From: Spirochaetales bacterium
Lineage (GTDB): Bacteria > Spirochaetota > Spirochaetia > DSM-27196 > SLST01
Reading direction: 5' to 3'
Length of the DNA stretch: 14,816 nt
Assembly (NCBI GenBank): GCA_030642995.1
Contig: DAOWMR010000021.1
Location: forward strand, 1 to 14,816
In this document: positions 6,375 to 13,437 of the stretch, piece by piece
How the letters are laid out: each line of letters begins with the position of its first letter
How positions within the stretch are numbered: position 1 is the stretch's first letter
The notes under the pieces: generated by a model
Databases searched by the model: none
Told to the model about the DNA's origin: nothing
The model's input: the letters and a program-made list of their open reading frames with translations, nothing else
Position numbers and translations under genes: made by a program

Positions 6375-7452
6375 CGACGGTCCTCCCGAGGCGGATGCGG
6401 ACGCGATGACTGATGAAGAAATCCCCCATGATGAGGAACACCAGGATCATTCCGTTGAAGATGTCCACCGTGGCGGCGGGCATGCCCATTGAGATCTGTA
6501 TGGCGTCCCCGCCGACGACGATGCCGGCGAAGAAGAGACCTGAGACAATGGTGTAGGCCGGGTTGAGCCGGGCCAGCCAGGCCACGATGATGGCGGTGAA
6601 GCCGTACCCGGCGCTCAGGCTGTCGGGGTAGCTCAGGTAGTGGTGGATGGACATGAGCTCCCCGGCACCGGCCAATCCCGCCATGCCGCCGGAGATGGCC
6701 ATGAGCACCACCAGGGTGCGGAAAAAGTTGATCCCCGAGTACTTGGCGGCGTAGGTGTTCTCACCGATCACCCGGATTTCATAGCCGAAGCGGCTGCGGT
6801 ACACCAACCAACCCAGGATGAGCGCTCCGGTCACGGCCAGGATCAGCAGCACCGGCGAAATGCGGGAGTAGGGGAACTGGTTCAGGATGGCGGCAGCCGG
6901 GAGATCGTCGGTGTAGGGATAACCGCCCTTGGATGCTCCCTTCCATGGACCCACCACCAGGAATTTTACGAACTCGGCGGCGATGTAGTTGAGCATCAGG
7001 GTGGAAATCACCTCGTTGATGCCGAAGCGAATCTTCAGTACCGCCGGCACCATGCCCCACAGGGCGCCGCCGATGAACGCCGCCAGGAACATCAGAGGCA
7101 CCAGGACTATTGCCGGGAGGTGAGGTCCCCAGTTCAGGCCCACCCAGGTGGAGAAGATTGCCCCGACCAGGAGTTGGCTCTCGGCGCCGATGTTCCAGAA
7201 CTTGGCCTTGTAGGCCAGGGCCAGGCCACTACCGATGAGGATCAGGGGGATGGCCTTGGTGATGGTTTCCTTGATGCCGTACCAGCTACCGAAGGAGCCC
7301 TTGAATATGGAGAAGATCGCCAGGGCCGGGTTCACCCCGTTCAGTGCGAAAACCACGCTGATGGCCAGCAGGCCCGCCAGCAGTGAGCCGAGGAGGATGA
7401 GAAGGTTGAGAGTCGCCGTGCTTCGTTCCCGGGGGAGAAGGTCAATCTGCAT
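6367..7452 (-). CDS. Nucleoside ABC importer permease 1 (PnrD/NupP type)
   Basis: A 361-residue membrane protein and the longer of the two permeases typical of BMP-linked nucleoside importers. A strong first membrane helix spans about 14-37, with several further helices across the rest. Recognisable family blocks are KFWNIGAESQLLVGA (84-98; usually NIGAEGQ), NEVISTLMLNYIA (146-158), the coupling segment IGENTYAAKYSGI (229-241) and GYGFTAIIVAWLARLNP (282-298). Its role is to form, with the smaller permease, the transmembrane path for the nucleoside delivered by the BMP protein. It starts 3 nt after the ATPase stop, using an AGGAGGAG ribosome site made from the ATPase's last two Glu codons and stop. 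The upstream ATPase and downstream permease are on the same strand without room for promoters. Confidence 0.92.
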   Translation of the reverse strand: MQIDLLPRERSTATLNLLILLGSLLAGLLAISVVFALNGVNPALAIFSIFKGSFGSWYGIKETITKAIPLILIGSGLALAYKAKFWNIGAESQLLVGAIFSTWVGLNWGPHLPAIVLVPLMFLAAFIGGALWGMVPAVLKIRFGINEVISTLMLNYIAAEFVKFLVVGPWKGASKGGYPYTDDLPAAAILNQFPYSRISPVLLILAVTGALILGWLVYRSRFGYEIRVIGENTYAAKYSGINFFRTLVVLMAISGGMAGLAGAGELMSIHHYLSYPDSLSAGYGFTAIIVAWLARLNPAYTIVSGLFFAGIVVGGDAIQISMGMPAATVDIFNGMILVFLIMGDFFISHRVRIRLGRTVDA

Positions 7453-7455
7453 ATC

Positions 7456-8976
7456 CTACTCCTCCTGAATGGTCGAACCGGTCATCATGAGCCCGATTTC
7501 CTCAACGGTGCAGGATTCGGGAGTGACTTGCCCCATGAATCGACCCTCGAACATCACGGCAATCCGGTCGCATACCATGAAGAGTTCGTCCAAATCCTCA
7601 GAGATCAGGAGCACCGCCCCGCCGGAGTCCCGGAGCTCGATGATCTGCTTTCGAATGTACTCGGTGGCCCCCACGTCCAGCCCGTAGGTGGGATGGGCGG
7701 CAACGAGGAGTTCCGGTCCGCCGGAAATTTCCCGACCGAGGATGAGCTTCTGAATGTTGCCTCCCGAGAGGTTCTTCACCCTGACGTTGATGGAGGGGGT
7801 ATCCACCTGAAAGCTGTCCACCAGCTTGCCGGCATGGTCCTTGATCGCCCCGTAGTTCATCTGTATCCAGCTGCTGAACGGCGCGTCTCGGTGACGCTTG
7901 AGCACCGAATTCTCGTAGAGCAGCAGGTTGGGGACGATGCCGTACTTGATCCGCTCCTCCGGCACGTGGGTGATGCCCAGGGTATGGGCTTTCCGGGCAT
8001 CGGCGTGATCCAGCGGCACCCCTTTCATCAGGATGGAGCCAGAGAGCGGTTGGCGGAGCCCGGTGATGGTTTCTACCAGCTCCTGCTGGCCGTTCCCCGA
8101 AACCCCGGCAATACCCAGGATCTCATGCCTGTGCACCTGCAAGGAAAGATGGCGGACCGCGGGCAGGCCCCGGTCCGAATCCACGTCCAGCCCGGTGACT
8201 TCCAGCACCACATCCCCTGGATTGATGTCGGCCTTCGGGTAAGCGGCGGCGATCTGGCGGCCAATCATCATCACGGCCAATTTGCCTTTGTCAACTTCTT
8301 CGATGCGGGCTTCGCCGGTCAGCAGGCCTTTGCGGAGTACCATCACCCGGTTACAGATGTTCAGGATCTCCTCCAGCTTGTGGCTGATCAGGATGACCGA
8401 GTGACCCCCGGAGGACATTTTTCTCAAGATATCGAAGAGCTCCTCGGTCTCCTGGGGGGTGAGGACCGACGTGGGCTCGTCCATGATGAGCAGATCGGCC
8501 TTCCGGGAGAGAGCTTTGATAATCTCCACCCTCTGTTGTTCCCCGGCCGAGAGTTCCCAGATGGGTTTGTCGGGATCCACGTCCAGGCCGTACTGCGCCG
8601 AGAGTTCCCAAATGCGTTTTCGGAGGGTGCGCTGGGGGAAGAAGAAGGGCGCCTCGTCGTAACCCAGGGCGATATTCTCCAACACCGTGTGCTTCTCCAC
8701 CAGCATGAAGTGCTGGTGTATCATACCGATACCCACTCGCATGCTGTCCTTGGGATTGCGGAGCTTCACCACTTCGCCGTTGACCAGGATCTCCCCATCG
8801 TCCGGGCGATAGAGGCCGTAGAGAATGTTCATCAGCGTCGTCTTCCCGGCGCCGTTTTCTCCGAGCAGCCCGAGGATTTCTCCGGAAGAGATGGTGAGGT
8901 TAATGTCCCGATTGGCTTTGACGTCCACGAAGGACTTGCTGATACCCCTCATTTCGAGGCACAGGATCCTGTTCAA
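7456..8976 (-). CDS. Double-domain ABC ATPase of nucleoside importer (PnrC/NupO type)
   Basis: A 506-residue protein with two tandem ABC ATPase domains, the form used by ribose, galactose and nucleoside importers. Domain 1 is complete: Walker A GENGAGKT (39-46), Q-loop Q88, signature LSAGE (142-146), Walker B LLIMDEP (162-168) and switch His199. Domain 2 looks degenerate. Its Walker A position reads GVSGNGQQ without Lys-Ser/Thr, its signature is LSGGN (403-407), and its Walker B reads ELLVAAHP with no acidic pair. This asymmetry is usual for the family, so domain 1 should do most of the hydrolysis. The start is TTG at 8976, supported by GGAGGT 4 nt upstream. An ATG eight codons inside (8952) has no comparable site. 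It energises uptake of the substrate bound by the BMP protein encoded upstream. Confidence 0.93.
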   Translation of the reverse strand: MNRILCLEMRGISKSFVDVKANRDINLTISSGEILGLLGENGAGKTTLMNILYGLYRPDDGEILVNGEVVKLRNPKDSMRVGIGMIHQHFMLVEKHTVLENIALGYDEAPFFFPQRTLRKRIWELSAQYGLDVDPDKPIWELSAGEQQRVEIIKALSRKADLLIMDEPTSVLTPQETEELFDILRKMSSGGHSVILISHKLEEILNICNRVMVLRKGLLTGEARIEEVDKGKLAVMMIGRQIAAAYPKADINPGDVVLEVTGLDVDSDRGLPAVRHLSLQVHRHEILGIAGVSGNGQQELVETITGLRQPLSGSILMKGVPLDHADARKAHTLGITHVPEERIKYGIVPNLLLYENSVLKRHRDAPFSSWIQMNYGAIKDHAGKLVDSFQVDTPSINVRVKNLSGGNIQKLILGREISGGPELLVAAHPTYGLDVGATEYIRKQIIELRDSGGAVLLISEDLDELFMVCDRIAVMFEGRFMGQVTPESCTVEEIGLMMTGSTIQEE

Positions 8977-9022
8977 GGTGACCTCCGTCTATGCTAGGAA
9001 CCAAAGGACCATAGCGGAATGT

Positions 9023-9050
9023 ACGAGGGCCGCCCACGGGCGGCCCTCGT
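9023..9050 (-). promoter_or_regulatory. Strong intercistronic GC hairpin between the BMP protein and ATPase genes
   Basis: A perfect 13-bp inverted repeat, ACGAGGGCCGCCC (9023-9035) with GGGCGGCCCTCGT (9038-9050), leaves only two bases between arms. On the minus-strand mRNA it falls 37 nt after the binding-protein stop codon. No T-run follows on either strand, so it is not a standard intrinsic terminator. A likely role is mRNA end protection or partial attenuation, giving more binding protein than membrane components. The rest of the 111-bp gap shows only the ATPase ribosome site. Confidence 0.7.
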
Positions 9051-9087
9051 TAGCAATCGCAATACTTGGAAATGATGTCTGCGCGCC

Positions 9088-10275
9088 CTATTGCGGCAGA
9101 GGCGTGTCGAAGTTGTCCACCTGATACATCATGTCGGCGAAGAGGTGGCCGATGGAGGCCAGCTCGCCGTCGGCAACGGTCATGTTGCCGGCCTGGTCAT
9201 AGATTGGACCGACGAAGGGATCGAAGACATCCCGGCCCTGCATCATCTGGTCGTAGCGCTTCATTACGAGGTCGTAGATGCTGATGGTGCCGAAGTCAGC
9301 GCTGTCGGTGGTGATGCCCTTGAAGGTGTCGACGAAGGCGGGGTTGATCTTGTTGGACCAATCGGCGCCGAGCTCCACCGCCTTATCCTCCAGGAGCCAC
9401 AGCAGATCGTAGTCGGTCATGTCGTCGAGCTTGCCGGCCCTGAGGTCCTCGAGCATCTGGACGTAGAGGACGCCCCAGTCCGTGAGCTGGCCGGTGAAGA
9501 CCGCGTCCTCGCCGTAGGCCTGCATCGGGCTGTAATGGCTGAGGGCGTAGATCTCCTCACCCTTCTCCTGGTGTTCCTGGGCCACTTCGATGACCGTTGG
9601 TGTGTCTTCGGTGAATCCCAGAACGTCGCAGCCTTCAGCAACGAGGGCCTCGGCGGCCTCACGGGCCTTGTCCGGACCGTACCAGGCGTAGATCCACTTG
9701 ATGCTGATGGTGGCCTTTGGATTGACTTCCTTGATTCCCAGGGCGAAGGCGTTCATGTGGCGGAAGAGTTCGGGGATGGGGAAAGCGGCGACGTAGCCGA
9801 TCTTGTTCGACTCGGTCATGGCGCCGGCCATCAGGCCGTTGAGGTAATAGATCTGGTACATGTCGCCCATGTAGGTGCCCACGTTGGGGGTGCGCATGAA
9901 GCCCGAGCAGTGGAAGAACTTGACGTCGGGGTAGTTTGCGGCGGCTTTCTGGGTGTCTTCCATGTAGCCGAAGCTGGTGGTGAACACAGCGTCCACTCCC
10001 TGCTCCTGGACGAGCCGGTCGATGAAGCGGACGGCGTCGCCCTCGGGGACGCTCTCCACGACGACGGTCTCGAGCCAGGGAAGCTGTTCCATGGCGTAGA
10101 GGCGGCCCTGATTGTGGGCGTAGGTCCAGCCGAAGTCGCCGGCGGGACCGATGTAGATGAATCCGGCCTTGATCGTGTCCTCGGCGGGCTCGGCGGCTTC
10201 TTCGGTGCTGCTGCCGGCGAATAGCGTGCCGGCAGCGATCAGCACGACCAAGATAGTCCACAACGTCTTTTTCAT
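9088..10275 (-). CDS. BMP-family substrate-binding protein, purine-nucleoside type (PnrA-like)
   Basis: A 395-residue periplasmic binding protein of the BMP (basic membrane protein/Med/PnrA) family. Residues 1-20 form a signal peptide (MKK start, hydrophobic core, ending TLFA before GSSTEE). There is no lipobox Cys, unlike lipoprotein TmpC/PnrA of Treponema. The mature part opens with AGFIYIGPAGDFGW and continues with NQGRLYAMEQL, SVPEGDAVRFIDRLV and VDAVFTTSFGYME, all BMP-type. Relatives bind purine nucleosides or related ligands; the exact ligand here is not readable. The ATG at 10275 has AGGAG at 6-nt spacing; an upstream in-frame TTG at 10296 lacks support. It is first in the importer operon, followed by the ATPase and two permeases, and diverges from the GntR regulator. 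Confidence 0.92.
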   Translation of the reverse strand: MKKTLWTILVVLIAAGTLFAGSSTEEAAEPAEDTIKAGFIYIGPAGDFGWTYAHNQGRLYAMEQLPWLETVVVESVPEGDAVRFIDRLVQEQGVDAVFTTSFGYMEDTQKAAANYPDVKFFHCSGFMRTPNVGTYMGDMYQIYYLNGLMAGAMTESNKIGYVAAFPIPELFRHMNAFALGIKEVNPKATISIKWIYAWYGPDKAREAAEALVAEGCDVLGFTEDTPTVIEVAQEHQEKGEEIYALSHYSPMQAYGEDAVFTGQLTDWGVLYVQMLEDLRAGKLDDMTDYDLLWLLEDKAVELGADWSNKINPAFVDTFKGITTDSADFGTISIYDLVMKRYDQMMQGRDVFDPFVGPIYDQAGNMTVADGELASIGHLFADMMYQVDNFDTPLPQ

Positions 10276-10310
10276 AGTTTTCTCCTGTCCGAACAAACGG
10301 GTATGAACTC

Positions 10311-10339
10311 ACCTTATGCTGAGGGTACGCAGCTGTCAA
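10311..10339 (-). promoter_or_regulatory. Probable promoter of the nucleoside importer operon
   Basis: On the minus strand a perfect TTGACA (10339-10334), a 17-bp spacer and TAAGGT (10316-10311) lie upstream of the binding-protein ATG at 10275. This leaves a leader of roughly 30 nt with the AGGAG site. The -10 box matches consensus at only three positions. The GntR palindrome at 10376-10402 starts 37 bp further upstream and does not overlap this promoter. Confidence 0.5.
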
Positions 10340-10359
10340 CTGTGTGCGCAATTCACGGC

Positions 10360-10388
10360 TTGACAATCGTGCGAGTACTGTATATAGT
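10360..10388 (+). promoter_or_regulatory. Sigma-70 type promoter of the gntR-ABC operon
   Basis: TTGACA (10360-10365), a 17-bp spacer and TATAGT (10383-10388) give a near-consensus housekeeping promoter 33 nt before the GntR ATG. The -10 box is buried in the left part of the 27-bp palindrome, so a protein bound there would block RNA polymerase. AAGGAC at 10411-10416 serves as ribosome site. Confidence 0.8.
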
Positions 10389-10402
10389 GTCTATATACAG
10401 TA
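10376..10402. promoter_or_regulatory. 27-bp perfect palindrome, probable GntR (YtrA-type) operator
   Basis: The arms TACTGTATATAG (10376-10387) and CTATATACAGTA (10391-10402) are exact inverted copies around TGT. The site covers the -10 box and probable transcription start of the operon whose first gene is a YtrA-type GntR regulator. Dimeric winged-helix regulators of this class bind such AT-rich dyads next to their own genes. The inferred role is autorepression relieved by an effector. Confidence 0.8.
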
Positions 10403-10421
10403 GGATCGGAAAGGACGGTAT

Positions 10422-10811
10422 ATGCGGATTGTAGTTTCGAATTCATCGGCTGAGCCAATCTACGAGCAGATCTCCCGGCAGATCCGGCGGCAGATCATTG
10501 CGTCGGAGTTGGCCGAGGGTGACCCCTTGCCATCCATCCGGGTGCTTGCAAAGGAGTTGCAGGTGAGCGTGATTACGACGAAGCGTGCGTACGGGGAGCT
10601 TGAACGGCAGGGACTGATCGATTCAGTCGGTGGAAAGGGAACCTTCGTAGCTGCGCAGAACAAGGAATTCCTGAGGGAAAAGCAGCTTTCGGCGGTGGAG
10701 GAACAGCTGTCCGGCGCCGTTGACCAGGCCCAGATGTGGGGCATCAATGAGAAGCAGCTGCACGAGATGGTAACGCTGCTCTATCAGGAGGATGGAAATG
10801 AACGTGCTTGA
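10422..10811 (+). CDS. GntR-family transcriptional regulator, YtrA subfamily
   Basis: A 129-residue regulator with an N-terminal GntR winged helix-turn-helix: EPIYEQISRQIRRQI (11-25), LPSIRVLAKEL (36-46), recognition region VSVITTKRAYGELERQGLI (48-66) and wing GKGTFVA (71-77). The tail of about 50 residues is short and helical, too small for the FadR, HutC or MocR effector domains. That size is the mark of the YtrA subfamily, which typically represses an adjacent ABC-transporter operon. Here it is first in such an operon, and its promoter carries a perfect palindrome. Its 3' end overlaps the ABC ATPase gene by 14 bp and contains that gene's AGGAGG site, so the two are coupled. The effector is unknown; related systems respond to cell-envelope-active compounds. 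Confidence 0.93.
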   Translation: MRIVVSNSSAEPIYEQISRQIRRQIIASELAEGDPLPSIRVLAKELQVSVITTKRAYGELERQGLIDSVGGKGTFVAAQNKEFLREKQLSAVEEQLSGAVDQAQMWGINEKQLHEMVTLLYQEDGNERA

Positions 10812-11658
10812 TGTAAAAAACCTGGTGAAGAGCTACAAGTCCAGCGTGGCTCTCGACGGCGTCTCGCTCAGGATTGATGAAGGCTTCGTGACGGGGCTCG
10901 TTGGCCCGAACGGTGCCGGAAAGACAACGCTGATCAAATGCATTCTCAATCTTGCGCAGGCGGACTCCGGCCGGATTCAGGTTTTCGGAATGGACCACCG
11001 GCGAGAGCTTGAGGTGCGGAGCCGAATCGGCTTTGTCCATGAATCGAGCTACATGTTTGATCAGCTCAACGCCCGTGAGACCGGAACGATCGCCCGCGCC
11101 GCCTACGGCCGGTGGGATGAGAAAACCTTCGCCGGCTACCTGGAGAGATTCGAGCTGCCGGAACGCGCAAAGATCAAGACCTACTCCAAGGGAATGAAGG
11201 TGCGGCTCTCGCTCGCCGTTGCTCTCTCCCACGAGGCGGAACTCATTCTGATGGATGAACCCTCCTCAGGACTTGACCCGCTCATCCGGCGCGAGCTCCT
11301 GGAGGTGATTGGTGAGGAGTTGGCGAAGGAAAACCGCACCTTCCTGATCTCAACGCACATCACGAGTGACCTGGATCGGATTGCAGACCACGTGGTGATC
11401 CTGGATCGAGGCCAGATCCGGCTCGCCGTTACGCGAGACGAACTCGGCGACCAGTACGGTCTCTGTCGCGGCGGGCGGGAGTTGCTCGCTATGGCTACCA
11501 ACGGCTCGTTCATCGGCGTGCAGCTGAACGAGTTTGGCTTTACCGCGTTGACGCCCGACCGCGAAAAGATCGCCCGGCGCTACGGCGATCAGGTGGTCAT
11601 TGAACGCCCGACCGTGGAGGACCTGATGGTCCACGCGCTGAAGGAGGAGCGATCATGA
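10798..11658 (+). CDS. ABC transporter ATP-binding protein (YtrB/ABC-2 export type)
   Basis: A 286-residue single-domain ABC ATPase with Walker A GPNGAGKT (36-43), signature YSKGM (129-133), Walker B LILMDEP (149-155), D-loop SGLD and switch His187. The Q-loop position reads E82 in GFVHES, a substitution common in this ABC-2-associated group. The ~90 residues after the core form the C-terminal extension usual for YtrB/CcmA-like ATPases. The start is ATG 10798: AGGAGG (10786-10791) sits 6 nt before it, whereas the earlier in-frame ATG at 10792 abuts that site directly. It partners the six-helix membrane protein encoded next, with a 4-bp ATGA overlap, and is under the GntR regulator. Export or membrane-stress relief is more likely than import because no binding protein is encoded in this operon. 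Confidence 0.92.
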   Translation: MNVLDVKNLVKSYKSSVALDGVSLRIDEGFVTGLVGPNGAGKTTLIKCILNLAQADSGRIQVFGMDHRRELEVRSRIGFVHESSYMFDQLNARETGTIARAAYGRWDEKTFAGYLERFELPERAKIKTYSKGMKVRLSLAVALSHEAELILMDEPSSGLDPLIRRELLEVIGEELAKENRTFLISTHITSDLDRIADHVVILDRGQIRLAVTRDELGDQYGLCRGGRELLAMATNGSFIGVQLNEFGFTALTPDREKIARRYGDQVVIERPTVEDLMVHALKEERS

Positions 11659-12335
11659 AAGCACTCCTGTTGAAGGATACCCTTGCGCAGAAACCAAACC
11701 TGATGCTCGGCGCACTCTACAGCCTCATCTTCTTTGTCGCATTTGGCCTCCTCGACGATGCACCAAGCTCCAGCTTCGTCTACGTCTTCAGCGGCGTTGC
11801 GGTTGGATTCACCATGCTCCTCGGGAGCTTCAAGCTGGATGTCAACGACACCCCTCGATTCATGTTCAGCCTGCCGATATCACGACGTACGGCGGTCAGA
11901 GAGAAGTTCGTGCTCCTTGCCTTGGGAACGATGTATGGGACCTTGTGGGCGATGCTATTCGGGCTGGTGTTCATGATACCTGCAATCGGCTGGTCAACCG
12001 GCGCCATCACCGGACTGGACCTCCTCAGGATCGTCTCCGGGATGATGCTGTTGAGTTTTTTCATCCCGCTCTACTTCAGGGTGGGGCACACGATCATTCG
12101 ATACACACTGGTCATCGGCATGGTCCTGCTGGTCGCCGGGCAGATCGTCGGGATGCTCGTCCTGTCTTTCCGTCAAGGTCCAGGTGGACCCATTCCGTTT
12201 CTGGACGTGATTTTTGGCTGGATGAAGGGCGGGGGAGACCTCTTTCGCAACCTGTTGATCGCCGGCATCGGGTTGGGGATTGCCATCCTCTCATATGCAG
12301 CCTCTCAGCTGATATGGAGGCACAGAGATATATAG
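11655..12335 (+). CDS. ABC-2-type transporter permease, six predicted helices
   Basis: A 226-residue integral membrane protein with six hydrophobic segments at about 17-33, 41-58, 86-110, 119-140, 150-171 and 198-219. The cytoplasmic SLPISRRTAVREKF segment (72-85) is the short LP-x-SR motif seen in ABC-2 family membrane proteins. It starts inside the ATPase stop codon (ATGA), so the two are produced together and should form the transporter, probably as a dimer of each. Gene order GntR-ATPase-permease is like the Ytr and phenol-soluble-modulin-transporter type modules of Firmicutes, but substrate cannot be read from sequence. It is the last gene of the module; no clear terminator follows. Confidence 0.85.
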   Translation: MKALLLKDTLAQKPNLMLGALYSLIFFVAFGLLDDAPSSSFVYVFSGVAVGFTMLLGSFKLDVNDTPRFMFSLPISRRTAVREKFVLLALGTMYGTLWAMLFGLVFMIPAIGWSTGAITGLDLLRIVSGMMLLSFFIPLYFRVGHTIIRYTLVIGMVLLVAGQIVGMLVLSFRQGPGGPIPFLDVIFGWMKGGGDLFRNLLIAGIGLGIAILSYAASQLIWRHRDI

Positions 12336-12432
12336 ACTGCATGGATATTCGATATTCGTGAGACTTTTTCCGGTCAGAGCTTTACAACCGGAATTGTCGT
12401 CGGTACCGTTACAGGCGTAATAGGAGGAAATT
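12336..12432 (+). promoter_or_regulatory. 97-bp leader of the trpXYZ-type operon with inverted repeat
   Basis: The gap holds a tandem GATATTC pair (12344-12357) and a 7-bp perfect inverted repeat, TTCCGGT (12368-12374) with ACCGGAA (12387-12393). A weak promoter candidate is TTTACA (12381-12386) with TACCGT (12404-12409) at 17 bp. AGGAGG (12422-12427) lies 5 nt before the binding-protein ATG. The repeat overlaps the promoter candidate and could be an operator. No T-run terminator follows it. Confidence 0.4.
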
Positions 12433-13419
12433 ATGAAACGACTCACTATCGTGCTTGTGATGGTGCTTCTTGCGGTCGGCGCGTTTGCGGCCGGAAGCGT
12501 GGAAGAACAGACTACAATCGGCATTTCGAAGATCGTTGCGCATCCGGCGCTCGACGCCGCGGAACAGGGAATCAAGGACGAGCTCACGGCGCTCGGGTAT
12601 ACCGACATCGTCTATGACGTCCAGTCGGCGAACGGTGATATGACCGCCGCCCGGTCAATCGCCTCCAAGTTCAAGGCGGACAACGTAACCCTGGCAGTGG
12701 GAATTGCCACGCCGACCGCCCAGGCTCTCGTTAATGCGATTTCCGACATCCCGGTGGTCTACACGTTGGTGACCGATCCTGTCGGCGCGGAGCTCGTGCC
12801 GAGTCTTGCCGGGGGCGGTGGCAATGTCACCGGCTTCTCCGACCTGACGCCGGTTCGGGAGCAGCTTGAATTGCTCGCTCAGTTCGGCGATATCAGTGCG
12901 CTTGGTCATGTCTACTCGTCCGGGGAGGCAAACGCCGTGGTGCTCGCCGAGATGGCCGAGCAAGTGTGCCGTGAATTGGGAATTGAATTCGTGCCGGCAA
13001 CCGTCACCAACACCGCGGAGGTCCGCCAGGCTACCCAGGCAATCATCGATCGGGTGGACGTCGTGTACGTGAGCACGGACAACACGGTTGTGTCCGCATT
13101 GAACTCACTCGTTGCTGTGGCAACGGAGGCCGGTGTCCCCGTGATGAGCGCAGATCCCAGCTCTGCCGAGGAGCAGGGCGTGCTTGCCGCGTACGGGTTC
13201 GACTACTATATCATGGGCCGGGCCACCGGGCGCCTCATCGCGGAGATCCTCGAGGGGGCGGATCCGAATGAGATCCCTGTCCAGTACCTGACCGACGCCG
13301 ATGACCTGGTCCTTCACATCAATTTGGATGTTGCGGAGGAACTCGGCATCGAGCTCCCCGCGAGTCTGATCGCCCGCGCCGGCAAGATCGTGGAGAACGG
13401 TGTCCTCAGACAGCAGTAG
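12433..13419 (+). CDS. trpX: ABC substrate-binding protein, TrpX type (aromatic amino acid family)
   Basis: A 328-residue periplasmic protein of the ABC_sub_bind (COG2984) family. Residues 1-20 are a signal peptide (MKR, hydrophobic core, ending GAFAA before GSVEEQ), again without a lipobox Cys. Two Rossmann-like lobes follow. Family blocks are GISKIVAHPALDAAEQGIKD, ANGDMTAARSIASKF, VGIATPTAQAL, VVYTLVTDPVGAELV, NVTGFSDLTPV, YVSTDNTVVSAL, SADPSSAEEQGVLAAYGFDYY and MGRATGRLIAEILEG. Studied relatives bind tryptophan/phenylalanine (Streptococcus TrpX) or tyrosine (Clostridioides CD0873), so an aromatic amino acid is the best guess. The permease gene follows by 18 nt and the ATPase gene after that, completing an importer. 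Strong AGGAGG supports the ATG. The symbol follows family usage and does not prove substrate. Confidence 0.88.
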   Translation: MKRLTIVLVMVLLAVGAFAAGSVEEQTTIGISKIVAHPALDAAEQGIKDELTALGYTDIVYDVQSANGDMTAARSIASKFKADNVTLAVGIATPTAQALVNAISDIPVVYTLVTDPVGAELVPSLAGGGGNVTGFSDLTPVREQLELLAQFGDISALGHVYSSGEANAVVLAEMAEQVCRELGIEFVPATVTNTAEVRQATQAIIDRVDVVYVSTDNTVVSALNSLVAVATEAGVPVMSADPSSAEEQGVLAAYGFDYYIMGRATGRLIAEILEGADPNEIPVQYLTDADDLVLHINLDVAEELGIELPASLIARAGKIVENGVLRQQ

Positions 13420-13437
13420 GGAGCCGGCGACCACGAC

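Noticed and set aside
7528..8997. 489-residue open frame on the + strand opposite the double ABC ATPase
   Set aside because: It is a shadow of the well-supported ATPase on the other strand. The translation is His/Asp/Gly-rich with no recognisable domain, and no ribosome site is evident.
9023..9050. Hairpin as an intrinsic terminator
   Set aside because: No T-run follows on either strand, and the downstream importer genes need readthrough.
9091..10224. 377-residue open frame on the + strand opposite the BMP protein
   Set aside because: It is a mirror of BMP codons. The translation is Val/Gly/Glu-biased without family motifs, while the minus-strand gene has signal peptide, ribosome site and family blocks.
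10792..10797. ATG start for the ABC ATPase at 10792
   Set aside because: It directly abuts AGGAGG with no spacer. ATG 10798 has 6-nt spacing.
12394..12410. T-box riboswitch in the trpXYZ leader, suggested by GGTACCG
   Set aside because: The rest of the T-box consensus, a specifier loop and a terminator are absent, and the leader is only 97 nt.
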